64,000 bases of DNA from Catonia carolina. Lineage: Eukaryota > Arthropoda > Insecta > Hemiptera > Achilidae. The notes under the pieces are model-generated. The model searched no databases, had not been told where the DNA came from, and saw only the letters and a program-made list of their open reading frames with translations. The position numbers were made by a program, and so were the translations under genes. The stretch spans positions 33,922,784 to 33,986,783 of the forward strand of contig JAQMRL010000010.1 in the NCBI GenBank assembly GCA_035578175.1, given 5' to 3'. Position 1 is the stretch's first letter. Each line of letters begins with the position of its first letter. Below are positions 43,976 to 55,624 of this stretch, piece after piece.

Positions 43976-44697
43976 AAGAAAAGTGAATCACTCGCATGAC
44001 TTTTTCTTACCAATGTAAAAATATAAATATAACCTCTAAATATAATGAGTAAACAAAGTAGAATGATGAACATAACCTAATTTTTATTATGAGTGAATGA
44101 CGTTTGATGAGAATTAACCTCTTTTGACTTAAAAATATATAAAATTACTAATTGACGCTAAACTAAGCATTGTAGAAAGAAAATGTAACAAATAAAAGTT
44201 GTAGGTTTTCTTATTTTCTACGTCTTAAATTAAATACACTTTTGCTCAGAAATGCATATTAGTCAGACTCTTAAAAAATAACAATTTTTGTAGCTCGGGA
44301 ACACAGTTTTTAAGAATTTCAGCTGAACGGATCTTACCTTATCTTGTAGAAAACAAAAATGTAGTAAATAAGGCAATTAGTATGAGCCGTTTTTTGAGAA
44401 AATGACAAAAAAGTGAAAAATATCACGAATAAACTACTACTTCCGGTTTACCGATTTGAAGTGAAAATGATCTTATTGTGTTCTCTAATAGTACCTAACT
44501 TAATTTCTAAGTTTCAACTTTCTGCGATACACACACACACACACACACACATACACAATCCTATCGGTAAAACATGTTTTCTTGGGTTGAGGGGGCCTGA
44601 AAACGTGCATTTCCGATGAAAAGTCGATTTCGAAAAATCGACATGAAAACAATACTTTCCTTCCCTATTTATATTCTATCATATAGGGCAAGAGAAA
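43976..44697 (-). mobile_element. Helentron-like element, antisense, near full length
   Basis: The 3' end, with a degraded hairpin, lies near 43981-44005 (GTGAATCACTCGCATGAC, then TTTTTCTTACCAATG). A (CA)n core lies at 44530-44551 and the 5' end GGGCAAGAGAAA at 44687-44698. It is shorter and more diverged than the copy at 28001-28966. Confidence 0.65.
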
Positions 44698-45779
44698 AAA
44701 ACGGCTGATTTTTCTTAAATACTTTTATCATATCTTTATTTTAGAGTAGAGAGGTGGTAAAGTTGCCTATTTAAAGTTTCTTATTACTTTTATAGTTCAT
44801 GAGATCTTAATGGTGACCACTTTAAACACAAACACTGTATATTTAGCGATAATAATATATGGATTATTCATTACACTTATGTTTGTGTATTTAATAGATT
44901 GTATGTATGTACACAATGAAATGAATTCAAATTTTTATTTTTTTCCAAAGAATAACATTTAAGGTAATTGATTAATACTTGTATCTGTTTATTTGCTAAT
45001 TCTTTCGTTCCGTATATTTTTTTTATTTAATTTTTTGAAGTTTTTCCTTTTTCAAGAGCTTTTGTAGTAACGTTGTTGATTTTATTCAGTTTTATTTCAT
45101 CCTATTTTTCGTTCTATCCATATACTATCTTTTATTTTTTTAAAATTTCCAGTAAACAACGAAATATTGTAACGCTATTCTATACCGTATTAATTTAAAT
45201 ACAAATTAGTACTTACTTTGATATTTATAGATTACGTACTTAATTTCTGCTAAAATTCTTACTTTCATTTATTGCTGTATGTATAAATACCCAAATAAGG
45301 AATCAATAAAATGCAATTGATTGTCAGTTATGTAGTCAAAACAATGTTAAAAGCCTCATTTGCTTTTACCCGAATTTAATGTAACTTGTTTCCAGAATTG
45401 ACAATAGTTCATTCCAAAAACTGCGCGACTAATAACTGCGTTATTGAATTATCTCTTTTTATAAATGCAATAATAAATACAAAAGGACTGGGTAAATTAC
45501 GCACACATCACTTATTCTCTAACTTCCTGACCAGCTGCATAGCTCAGTTTCAACTTTTTCTTGGGTGTTTAACAGAAAAGTTGAGGCATTTACATTTTGA
45601 TCATTTGCATCTAATGAGAGAACGGTATTGACAACTCTAAAGTCATACATACTATCTGGATAACCTTACGAAGAACTTCATTTCTGAATATCGCATGCGT
45701 GTTTTATGTCATACCTAGGATTTTTACCGAGTTTTATCTTCTGAATGATTGAACGTAATTTTAAATTCCCCGAATGGGC
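44698..45779. other. AT-rich DNA, no gene seen
   Basis: The open frame at 45386-45631 (81 codons) has no recognisable motif, and no repeat was noticed. Confidence 0.45.
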
Positions 45780-45955
45780 TGCTGATCCGAGTGCTTGTAA
45801 CGCCAGTGGTGAGTCTACCATTTTAAAACATTTAGACGTGCTCTGGGTTTCATTAGTATGCCAAACTCCTAGGCTCTTCCGCCCTCTCCTCTGTTGGTAA
45901 TATTTTTCTCCTCCTCCGTATAGACCACTTACTATCTCCCTATTCAGCTTGGTTC
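45780..45955 (-). pseudogene. Unidentified coding-like fragment, paralogue of 57893-58095
   Basis: The minus-strand peptide starts TKLNREIVSGLYGGGEKYYQ and continues QRRGRKSLGVWHTNETQ, TSKCFKMVDSPL. The fragment at 57893-58095 reads KLINCLDGGRGKFSQRRREQ and then KNLGYVIPNEVQGKSWCFKVAISKL. The two share spaced residues in one frame (KL, GG-G-K, QRR, K-LG, NE-Q, CFK, S-L), so they derive from one coding sequence or from a repeat with an open frame. I do not recognise the protein. Confidence 0.4.
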
Positions 45956-46207
45956 ATCTACGGGTGGTTATGTAACAGATGCTTCATTCATTTCCACCTT
46001 ATTTACACATGTCCTGTGTATCTGCGGGAACATACTTTAACAGCCATGGAAAGCACCGCGTTGGAGTTGAGACAACCCAACCCAGTGCCTCTCGTAAGGT
46101 TAAGCCCAGCCTCTACTCAATTTCAAATCAACTTTTTACGTGAGCTGACCAGGTATGTATAACAAATAGCCAGCTCTCCATCTGGTAGAAGAGTTCATAC
46201 TAAAAGT

Positions 46208-46412
46208 AGAGGAGGCCGCCACTGAAGCGTAGTGGTAGCGCGCTGGCCTACCTACGTGGAGGTCTCGGATTCGATTCCCGGCTAGGGTCTAGAAATGACA
46301 AGTCACAACCCAACATTCCATAACCCACTGTATTCGCTAATGACCAAGCTATTGAACGCAACATTCCATAACCCACTGTATTCGCTAATGACCAAGCTAT
46401 TGATGCAAATTT
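46208..46412 (+). repeat. tRNA-derived SINE (family C) with internal tandem duplication
   Basis: The GAAGCGTAGTGGTAGCGCG head is tRNA-like, and the B-box GGATTCGATTCCC follows at tRNA spacing. After the tRNA-related part a 48-bp unit (CAACATTCCATAACCCACTG and on) occurs twice in tandem, at 46311-46358 and 46359-46403. The element ends in an A-rich stretch. Confidence 0.7.
46311..46403 (+). repeat. 48-bp tandem duplication inside a SINE
   Basis: Two units, identical through ATTGA, differing only at the junction. This is a recent duplication within this SINE copy. Confidence 0.9.
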
Positions 46413-46629
46413 AAATAAAAATACGGAAAATAGAGGATGTTTGGGACGACGGATGAAATGTTTAATACTTTTTTTAGATACCCAGTTAATTTGAAACAAT
46501 TAGAAATAATCTTATTAAAGTAATTTAGAATTAGTATAAATATTAAACTTCCAAAATTTTAGCTTGATACTTGTAATGGTTAATGAAATATTAGGTAATT
46601 TATATGAGAAAATAAATTTTTGAAAATCT

Positions 46630-46672
46630 TTGTAGGCTAGCGTTCTAGTCACTATGCCACGGAGGCGGTTTT
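46630..46672 (-). repeat. tRNA-like SINE head fragment, antisense
   Basis: On the minus strand it reads ACCGCCTCCGTGGCATAGTG then ACTAGAACGCTAGCCTACA. The first part contains an A-box (TGGCATAGTGA), and the fragment resembles the family-C head. No B-box follows, so it is truncated. Confidence 0.45.
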
Positions 46673-47535
46673 AAAATACATTATTTTATTAATTTTTGTT
46701 GAAAATTTTTTTTGAAATGTTCGGTTATCTGGATGTTGGCACTTTATAGATAACTTACCGGCGTCCGGTAAACCGGATGTTGTAACTACGTAAAATATAT
46801 CGACGTCCTGTTTTCCGGACTATGGTGCTGAAAGGCTTAATATTTAGACATCAGATTTATCTTGAAATAAACAAAATGAAGAAAGAAGTTTAACTTTGCA
46901 TAAAAAATCTATAAATCTTATTTGTATTTCATTACAGAAAATAATGTTAGATATAATAATATACAGAAACATAAAACTGTGAAAAGTGGTTTAACTTGCT
47001 TTACTGTTCATAATTTTTCATAAACTTTAAAGTAACCGTCTAATCCACCAACAGAACAGTCTGTTAAGATCATTAAGCGGATAATGATAATAATAAATTA
47101 CTTTTAATAATAAAATAATAATATTCAGTGTACACGTAACTTCCATTCCTTGGAGGTTTTTAAATTACCATGGTAAATTATTAAGTTTATAATATAATAG
47201 TGTACGGTGAATGCGATGAGGATGCTGAAAACGTTGTAAAACATAGCAGCCATCCAAACAAACGAGAATAGTTCCTTTTATTATAATGTTGTTATAATAT
47301 TATCATAATGTTAAAAGCATATTACCTTGGCAGTATGTAGTTTAAACAATAAAATATTACAATAGGTTTATTGTTGATGTGTCGGAAGCTACACTACCGT
47401 TAAACCTGTTACTGTAACATCTTAATTACCATTATTAAATATTATATTCATCTACACTTCGAAACTTTTAATTACAGTTTGCTGAAAATTTGAAAAAAAT
47501 ATATTTTGTAAACATCCTACACTTGTTTACAGATA
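46673..47535. other. AT-rich DNA, no gene seen
   Basis: A short local repeat around CCGG (GGCGTCCGGTAAACCGGATG and GTCCTGTTTTCCGGAC near 46760-46820) was noted but not classified. Confidence 0.45.
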
Positions 47536-48455
47536 CGAGATGTGGCTATTAAATAACGAGACTGACGTTGTAAAAAATTTAATTTTAATTTTATACATAA
47601 TCACTTATTGTAACCTTCATATACACTCCTTCTCTATCCCTACAACGCTCCATGCGAATTTTCCATTGTTGGAAACAGTGCTGGAAGTCATCTTCTATCA
47701 GCTCCTTCAGGACACGTGCCGCTTTCTCTTTTACAGCTTCCATAGACTCAAATCTTGTCCCTTTTAATGCAGATTTCAACTTAGGGAACAGGTAGAAGAT
47801 AATAACATGGGCTGAAACGTGGTGTTTACTTATGATCTCGAAACGAAGCGCCAATCCATGCACTGGAAGAGTCGTACTTCACCGAGAGCCAAGAAAGCAC
47901 GAATGAGCAAGTCAAAATTTAAAGCAATTATGACTGTTTTTTTTGATATCCATGGGATTGTGTACCTTCTCTGGGTTCCTAAAGGTCAAACAATTAATCA
48001 ATATTACTACCTTGAGGTACTTTCTAAATTACGTCAAAGCGTAAGGAAAAAACGCCCCGAAATGTGGAAGGGCAAATCATGGTTTCTCCACCAAGACAGT
48101 GCGCCAGCTCATTCCGCGTTATCTGTCAAGAGGCTCCTAGCCAAGTACAGCATCTCAGTGTTAGAACATCCACCTTATTCACCAGATCTTGAACAATGTG
48201 ACTTTTACCTGTTCCCTGTTTTATTAAAAGGGACAAGATTTTAATCTGTGGAAACTGTAAAAGAGAAAGCGGCACGTGTCCTGAAGGAGCTGACAGAAGA
48301 TGACTTCCAGCACTGTTTCCAATTATGGAAAATTCACATGGAGTGTTGTAGGGATAGAGAAGGAGTTTATATTGAAGGTGACTATAAGTGATTATGTATA
48401 AAATAAAAAACATTTTTTTACAACGCCAGTCTCGTTATTTAATAATCACACCTTG
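47536..48455 (+). mobile_element. Foldback mariner derivative, copy 2
   Basis: It is flanked by TA (47534-47535 and 48456-48457). The left end CGAGATGTGGCTATTAAATA and the inverse of the right end CAAGGTGTGATTATTAAATA are both the 3' terminus of a mariner. The left arm (about 280 bp) is the transposase 3' end on the minus strand, down to the FYLFPKLKSALKGTRF segment. The right arm (about 640 bp) is the transposase on the plus strand from the first catalytic motif to the end. The arms derive from distinct sequence variants, and the same two variants form the arms of copy 1. Confidence 0.85.
47818..48388 (+). pseudogene. Truncated mariner transposase, catalytic domain only
   Basis: The frame begins at a damaged GDETW motif and reads VFTYDLETKRQSMHWKS, SKSKFKAIMTVFFDIHG, VPKGQTINQYYYLEVLSKLR, SWFLHQDSAPAHS and EHPPYSPDLEQCDFYLFP, then stops after LLKGTRF at 48241-48243. 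A C-terminal VKEKAARVLKELTEDDFQHC continues beyond the stop. It is a DD34D mariner with a deletion in FPVLLKG relative to the intact FPKLKSALKG version preserved in the left arm. That deletion and the stop are shared with the long arm of copy 1. Without its N-terminal DNA-binding half it cannot be functional. Confidence 0.85.
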
Positions 48456-49020
48456 TATACACTTGTTGGCAGATATAACAGCTGTCGCAAAGTAATGTAA
48501 TAATATCTAAGGGGAAAGGGTCTGTTCCAGAATTCTCTAGCAGGACTGAGTTGTTAGAAGTATTAATGTAAATAATAATTATTGTTAAATCAGGTTATTT
48601 CTAAGAAATGATTAGAAATAGTATAGGTTTTTGTGACGACTATCTGAGAAGGATCGGTGTAACTATTCAGATAATTAGCTCTTTTGTATGGTTTTTATTG
48701 TGATTCAACTATAATGTGTTTAATTTTTGCTAAGAGACATCCAGAACTTGGCAGAAAGGCTTGTATTTATATTTTTATATAAAAAATCTTTGTTAATCTA
48801 GTAATTTTGATAAGTTAGATATAAATAAGACAGGCCAGTTCTGTTAGTCAGTCAGTCTTGAGTTGTCATCGGGAATTATGTAGTTGAAGACAATTGGATA
48901 CTGTGTAACAGTTACGTTTGTGATAAGGTCTATTGTATACTGTAAACATCATATAATTGTTTGTACTCGTAAGAAGGATTTAGCTAAATTAAGAGCAAAA
49001 TAATCTTGTTACTACAGTAC
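48456..49020. other. AT-rich DNA, no gene seen
   Basis: Nothing could be supported. Confidence 0.5.
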
Positions 49021-49395
49021 GTAAAATGAAAGATGAAGCCTGTGTTTGGAACCGCCTACCTAATCAAGTAAGAAACATAAAAGTTTCTGACACGACTCAT
49101 TTTAAGGCTTGGTTTTTTTTATTTTATTCTTATAAATTACGAAACACGGGAGTGTATTAGGCTTTTTTTAGCGACTTGGAAACAAAATATGTACCCGTTT
49201 CTTAGCGCATTTTTCACTTAGTCCATGTTTCGTAACATGTAACGCGATCAATTTTAAGAGGAAAAATATGGCGTTTTAGAATAGTGTTCCTGCATGTTTT
49301 CTTGTTAATATCAGCTAAAATTCATCCTTTTAGTTCAAAGGGTAAAGGAATTACAGCGTTAAAAAAATTGTTATTTTCGTTTCCTATGGACGAAA
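49021..49395 (+). repeat. Unclassified repeat (family E), copy 1
   Basis: About 375 bp matching 63631-64000: CGTAAAATGAAAGATGAAGC at the start, then AATTACGAAACACGG, ATATGTACCCGTTT, TTAGCGCATTTTTCACTTA, CGATCAATTTTAAGA, and CCTTTTAGTTCAAAGGGTAA towards the end. No coding frame or terminal repeat could be recognised. Confidence 0.75.
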
Positions 49396-49700
49396 CGAGT
49401 TACAACCAATGATATATCCCTTTAATTAATAAGAAAATAAAATTACACTAGAAATAATTATTTTAAATTTAACAGATTTTATAAAGGGTAGGTCGATTTT
49501 TAGACGGATTTTATTAAAACAAAGTGATCAGTGGGCTACTTAGTGGGTGAGGCAGTGAAGAGTGTCGCACTGTACGCTCCGTTTCGTGTAGAACATGAGC
49601 CAGATACTATGTAACTACATAAAAATGAAAGATTCTCGTGTGAGTACTTCTACTTAGTACAAAACCAGGCTGTACAGCGTTCCTCTGCTGCAAGAGGAAC
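49396..49700. other. No gene seen
   Basis: AT-rich DNA between two repeats; it may be a continuation of family E, which cannot be tested because copy 2 is cut by the window end. Confidence 0.4.
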
Positions 49701-49748
49701 ATTGCATTGGGAAGAGGAAGTTGTGTGAGCGTTTTACACCAGATTTTT
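49701..49748 (+). mobile_element. Solitary 3' end of a Helentron-like element
   Basis: ATTGCATTGGGAAGAGGAAG, then the hairpin GTGTGA-gcgtt-TTACAC and CAGATT: only the last 48 bp of the family. Confidence 0.6.
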
Positions 49749-51633
49749 TTTAATCAAAAAAAGGATCAGTTACAATGCGATTTTATCATACACCTTCGTA
49801 ATGATTAGGATTCTATTTAAAAGTTACACAGCAATAACTAGTATTTGTGAACAAAACTTCTCAACTACAACCAGCAAACAAATTAAGTTAATTCATTCAA
49901 AGTTCCATCTACTACAACCACAAATTTTTAAAGGAGTAAAACGTAAAAAAGTAATGAATATTATATAAAAATAAGAAAAACGTTCTCGAAAATGAAACCA
50001 AAAAGAAAACAAAAATACAAGTTTTGTGTGTGAAATAATATTTATGTAAAACGATAAAGACTAAATGTTAATTACTTTAAAGAAAACTCGCACTTCAGTT
50101 GGAAAACTCAATTGAACGTTTTAAATAGAAATGTAATTAGCATAAGCCCTTTTAGTGTTTGTAAGAGCGTGTCATTCGCAGACGGACCTACGTCACTTGT
50201 TTCCCCCCGTTTACTAAAACCCCCCTCCATAATAAACAGAACGCTAGCAAATAATTAATTCAATTAAGAACCCTTCACCAGTAAAAATTAAATACATAGC
50301 GAAGGAAGGCTGAAAGAGGTTTAAAACATTTCCTTTCTTGTTAATGTGTACAATATAAGAGTTATAGGAAGTATTTTTGGTTACTGAAAAGTGTCACTGT
50401 ATTAATCAAAATAATGTGTCAAATTTAAGTCCTTTCGTATAATGACACTGCAGAATTTAAAATTTAAAAACAGTAATAAAAGAAACGGGGTAGTCCACGC
50501 AAAAAATGAAAACAGTTTAACACTGAAGCAAAAAATTATCATTGTACCGTTATAAAAGTACAATTGTACAACTAATGGACGTCATGGTAATTCCTAATTA
50601 CCGTAACTTCTATTATTAAGGTAAAAATCCAATAAATAATGTAAGAGAAAACTCCCATTGTTAGAATAATTTACATTAGAATAGTAGTTGGACAATAAGT
50701 TGTAAATATAGCCAACGGTCAATCATTTGATATTCATTAGGTGAGTGTATTTCCCCCTCTGTGTTTTGTGGACCTTTCTTTCACCTGCCAACTTACAGCC
50801 AATCATTGGTTCTCCTTCCTTTTTGCGCTCCAGGTTGGTTGGATGCCAATACATTTAGCAGCATTCACTTATGATTAATTTTTTTAAACTAGTTAGGCCT
50901 ATTTCTTTGTGTCTGTACAGTGAATTACAATAAAAAAATATGCTCAAAGTCAAATTTGTGTCATTGTCAAAATGATACAAATGATAACATGAATGACTTG
51001 AGGAAACAGACCACCCATTCATGAAGCTTCTTGGTTTTCATTGTACTAATAGAATTCTGAATCAACGTATATTAGTTATATTACAGTCTTCTGAATTGTT
51101 TTTTTTTTAGATTTTTTATTAGGGTAACAACAAATCTGTTCCAAGTTCTCTTTAACCTTCTGGGAGGATTGTTCAGTAAAGAAACTGACAATGTATAAAA
51201 AATTATTCTTAATTAGTTCTTTTTTATGTCTAGCTAATTTTCTGTGAAAACGTTGACAGTATTGTTTTATTATGTCGAATACATAAGGAACGTTTACGTC
51301 ATTGTAAATAGTCTCGTTTTGTACGTACCAAGGGGAGTTCGTAATTACCAGAATTATTAACAGGACTGTAATCGAGTTATATTATTCAGTTTAGTGGACT
51401 CATAAATTTGGGAACCGCAAGTCCAGATCGGGTTTAGTAAGTATTGATATATCTTTAATTTATTTTTTAAAGGGAGAAAGGAATGGGCACCTATTATACT
51501 GTATAAAAATTTTGTTCTGTGTCACTGTTTGTCGTTTTAGTGATATGTGAGGTTTCCATATTAGTCTTTTCTAAAGTGTAATTCCTAAATATCTAACTGT
51601 ATCAGTCTGTGGGATTACTATTAATATGATTAT
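49749..51633. other. AT-rich DNA, no gene seen
   Basis: A stretch with C-runs (TTTCCCCCCG and ACCCCCCTCC near 50200-50230) stands out slightly. No coding region or repeat was supported. Confidence 0.45.
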
Positions 51634-51696
51634 ATTAGGTTATATTTTTCATTATTTTTGTTGACTAGAGAAAGTGAGACAGTTTCGCACCAGTTT
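51634..51696 (+). mobile_element. Solitary, diverged 3' end of a Helentron-like element
   Basis: TTAGGTTATATTTTTCATTA, then GACTAGAGAAAGTGAGACAG and TTTCGCACCAG, correspond to the terminal 60 bp of the family. The hairpin is partly eroded. Confidence 0.45.
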
Positions 51697-52520
51697 TGTT
51701 TAAATGATTCAGCAAAATTAAAGTAATTAATAAGTACAATTAAAATTTTTATTAAATAACTTAATAAATTTTTACAGTTCAAATATCGGTAGGAGGAACG
51801 TTACACAATAGCAAAATATACAAGCGTGGATTTATTTAAGTAGGTGTTAACAAAACTGTAATATTTAAATAGCGAGTCTACTATTGCATTTATTATAAAA
51901 AGCGTGACAATAGGCTAGCTGCGTGTAATAAAAGAAATTTAATATGCACTGATATTAAATGGAAAAATTTACGCGTCACCACACTTTAAAAGATTCATGA
52001 AATATTATAGGCTTATATTTTGCCTTCTTTGAATGTACGATAGTAAAATGCGGGTGTGTAGTCAGCATGCTATGTCGTGTACACTTTCATAAATGAATAA
52101 AAATTATTCATATGAATGCTGCTCTGTATTTTTAATAAATTAAGTACTTCTTTTTACAAAGTGGTGAGCTTAATTTACTGATACTTGGTATAAATTAAAT
52201 AATTTATGCTATCTATTGCTAAAAAGTTAATGAAAGTAACTACCTCTTCCACTCACAATATTCAGAGTGATTTTTTAGTCCTATCACCCAATTGTTAATG
52301 TCTGGTAATTTTTTTTCTAAGAAAAGGAAATGTTTTTGGTGACACGAAGTTGGTAGCCCTACTTAACCGGTAAGTAAGTTGATTCCTTTTGAACTGTGTA
52401 AAATTTTGTGCCGTTTCCGGTCGTGTTACGAACAGAATGTCTTTTACCCTAGAACAATGGGTTTTCATTCTTGAACAATATTAATATTAACTTATGAGCC
52501 AGGTCTTTTATTATGTACAT
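51697..52520. other. AT-rich DNA, no gene seen
   Basis: Nothing could be supported. Confidence 0.5.
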
Positions 52521-53029
52521 TTTTGCGCTAAAAAGCGTATTAAGGCCGCAACTTAAAAACACCATTTTTTCTACGAGAGCACAGCCTTCCCAAAAATTTC
52601 AGCAAACATGCCGCCTACCCTATCTTGCAGAGTATAAAAAATGTAGTAAATGAGGCATTTAAAAAAAATCGTAGGAGCCATTTTTGAGATAATTGCAAAA
52701 AGTGAAAATGACACGAATAAACTACTACTTCCGGTAGACCGATTTTGATGAAAATGTTCGTGTCGGGTCCTCTAGTGGTACCTAACTTAAGTTTCAAGTT
52801 TCAACTTCGTACAATGTTCGTTCTTTATATTATGATGTTTTGTTCACACACGCGCGCGCGCGCGTACACACACACACACACACGCATACACACACAGACC
52901 AATCGCTAAATATATGTGTTTTTGGGTTCAGGGGGTCTGAAAACGTGTATATCTGGTGAAAACTCAATTTCTAAAAATCGACATGAAAAAAGTACGTTCC
53001 TTCCTATGTACTCATATAAGCAAGAGAAA
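52521..53029 (-). mobile_element. Helentron-like element, antisense, 3'-truncated
   Basis: It begins inside the family body (TTTTGCGCTAAAAAGCGTAT) and runs through the CGAATAAACTACTACTTCCG block and a mixed (CG)n/(CA)n core at 52844-52897 to the 5' terminus AGCAAGAGAAAT at 53019-53030. The final third of the element is absent. Confidence 0.7.
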
Positions 53030-53100
53030 TTAAAAACGAGGTCAAATTTCTATATTGTTGGTGAAAGTATAGTTAATTTTGTTAATTGATGGCAAATTTT

Positions 53101-53380
53101 TTTATTCCTAGTATGTGTACGTTGCAATATGTTCGATTCAGAACAATAATCAACCCCATGACCCAATGAAATAAAGATGATATGTAGTCTCGTACAGATC
53201 CAGGCCGGCCATTACTGAAACAGTATGGTTAATGAACCCAAATCATCAAAGTAAACCAGAAACCACTGTCTAGTATTCAACCTTTACTAAGACTTGAACC
53301 AGCAACTTTCGTCTCCGAAAATCAGCTGTTAAACAGTTGATTCGCAGCGACGACTTTATCCCTAGACCAACATAATGGGT
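53101..53380 (-). repeat. tRNA-derived SINE (family B)
   Basis: Antisense copy with the 3' blocks (GTGTACGTTGCAATATGTTC, CCCCATGACCCAATGA), the block equivalent to TACTAGACAGTGGTTTC, the B-box (GACTTGAACC), the palindrome variant CAGCTGTTAAACAGTTG and the GACGACTTTATCCCTAGACC head. Confidence 0.8.
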
Positions 53381-54918
53381 CACACAACAACATGGTGGGT
53401 TTTCATGCCAAACAATTGTACAAAATAGTCAAAACAATTTTAGATTACTGTTTTTTGTATTACTCTTTTACTTCCACTACTGGATGACCGGATAATATTT
53501 TTGAGGTTTTTAACCAACTTATCATTGAAAAAATTAGGCATTAAGGTTTTAAAAATTAAAGATTCAAAAATTGTTGAGCTAAATTAACATCATCAATTTT
53601 TAATTTATTTATCCCGGATCAAAAGTGTGTGTATCTAAATATGAGATAAAAATATTTTATATAGAATAAGACAAAATATTTTTTTCGTATTAGATTTTTT
53701 TGGAAGAGGGTATACCAAACTGTTTTTAATTTCTTTAGTCAAGCGAAGAAAAAACTTATCAGGGGTTGACCGACCAAAGGAAACTATTGGGCGGAGTCAA
53801 CTGCTACATAATAAATTAAATCTATATAACAGAGACCAGGACAAAATTTATATAAAAAAATTTGCTAAGATCTTCCTATTTTTTGTGAGAGAAAATAATG
53901 TAATAAAACCGTAAAATGTTCGAATTCAAAATTAAATTTCTAAATTTCCAGTTCTTTTTATTGGATTCGATTTTTGAATGATTCTGAACAAACTGTAACC
54001 CAAATGGAAACTAATTTATCATTTTGGGACAATGTTAAAGGAAACCAGCTCGTTTTAACAAAGATCAATAGCCTACAGCACGTGGTTATTTATTTAGGTT
54101 TTTTTTACTTACGGTCATTGGTGATCCCATAGCTGTAGCGTCAGTTCGATAGGTGGTTTTGTTCATTTAGGCTCTTTGTACCGTGAATTCTTTGTCAATT
54201 AACATTGACTGGTGAAATAACGTACCCCGCATCACCCCTTTTCTAACCTTCATGCCTTTCATCGCTTGGCGCATTAATTACCTGTCCGTGCTTTTGTTAT
54301 AGTCACTTGTAGAGGGAGTGAATCCAGCACATGTTAAAGCTATATTATATTTTTACCTTATGGGTTAATTTAGCAGTGCCGAAAATGTTAAAAAAAGGAA
54401 TGTTATGTAATTCCTGTACTAACCTGATTACTTCATAATCATTATGTAATTCCATTTGTAACCTTTAAATCCTTTAGCAGACTTTTTTAATTTAAACAAA
54501 CGAGTAATTTAGTTTAAAAAAGCAATCATCAAAAATAACATCATGTGCTACGTGTTTTTATTTTCCAATTTTACTTTTTAACATTTTTATAGAGATTTTG
54601 AGATAAAATGGTGTTGATCACACAAAATGGTTTCGCTCTCATGACGGTATTTACTTCATTTGTTCAATACTAAACCTTAAGTTTACTTTTTTTCACTAAG
54701 GACATTTATTTTAACTAGTCTAGTTTGTTTATATGATTTTTATTCCTTCCAATGAGGATTCATCTCCAGAAGTATTTCCGTCTCTCCGTGAAACATTCTC
54801 TATATGTATAGAATTATTGTTAATGTATTGTTAATTTTAGCTCATATTGTTCATTATCATCATCTTTTACGTTTTTTAATTTCATCTCTATTATTTTTGT
54901 TTTTTTAAGGTGTTATTA
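53381..54918. other. AT-rich DNA, no gene seen
   Basis: No coding region or repeat was supported. The last bases hold the target duplication of the next element. Confidence 0.45.
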
Positions 54919-55624
54919 GGTCTCTTCTCTCAGTCCCCCGCCACAGTAGAACTACTGAATTTTAGTGTCTTATCTTACCTTAATTGTTCTACTCAATTAT
55001 AGTATCCTATCTTTATATATTGTACGCTGTAATATAAAATATTAAATTACATATATTAAATCAATTAATTAATTAAATTCAGTTATTGTTGTTCCTCACC
55101 GTACGGCAAGAAGCTGCTATTGCTACAATGGCAATGAATTTGATTGATTTATTTCGTAATGTTAATTTTTAAGAAAAGGCTGTGGAATGTTTGCAAGAAC
55201 GAAATATTCTGCACAAGCAGCGCGTCTTTAGAAATGGTCATGATATGAATGTCACTTGCAGACAAAAACGATTGATGGCGTTGTCACAGCCGTGATTGTC
55301 GAGTTTAAGAGGGATTAGAAGTAGGTACATGGCTCGAAGATAGTAGATTACCCCTAGAAAATTTTTTAAATTTAATTTACTAATTTTGTAAAGAATATAC
55401 CAATCACGATTGAATCACAATTCAAATATTGGGGAGTTTTACCGACTGGAAACACTAATGTCCCGTAGAAACAGTAAGAATTAAACTAAACTGCAGTAGA
55501 AATAGTGTAGAATTTTTAAAACTATTTTTCCCGTTTTTATATTTTAAAATACTATAAGATTACATACGAAATATCCAAAAAAATGTAAAAAAACATGCTG
55601 GTGGGGGACTAAGAGAAACGACCC
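54919..55624 (+). mobile_element. Merlin-like DNA transposon, internally deleted, copy 2
   Basis: Ends GGTCTCTTCTCTCAGTCCCC-CGCCAC on the left and the inverse of GGGTCGTTTCTCTTAGTCCC-CCACCA on the right, with a target duplication GTGTTATT (54910-54917 and 55625-55632). Most of its length matches the copy at 26165-26924, including the TTATTGTTGTTCCTCACCGT block and the AGAACGAAATATTCTGCACA stretch. A remnant of the transposase N-terminus (QERNILHKQRVFRNGHDMNV) is readable near 55196-55255. It is non-autonomous. Confidence 0.7.
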
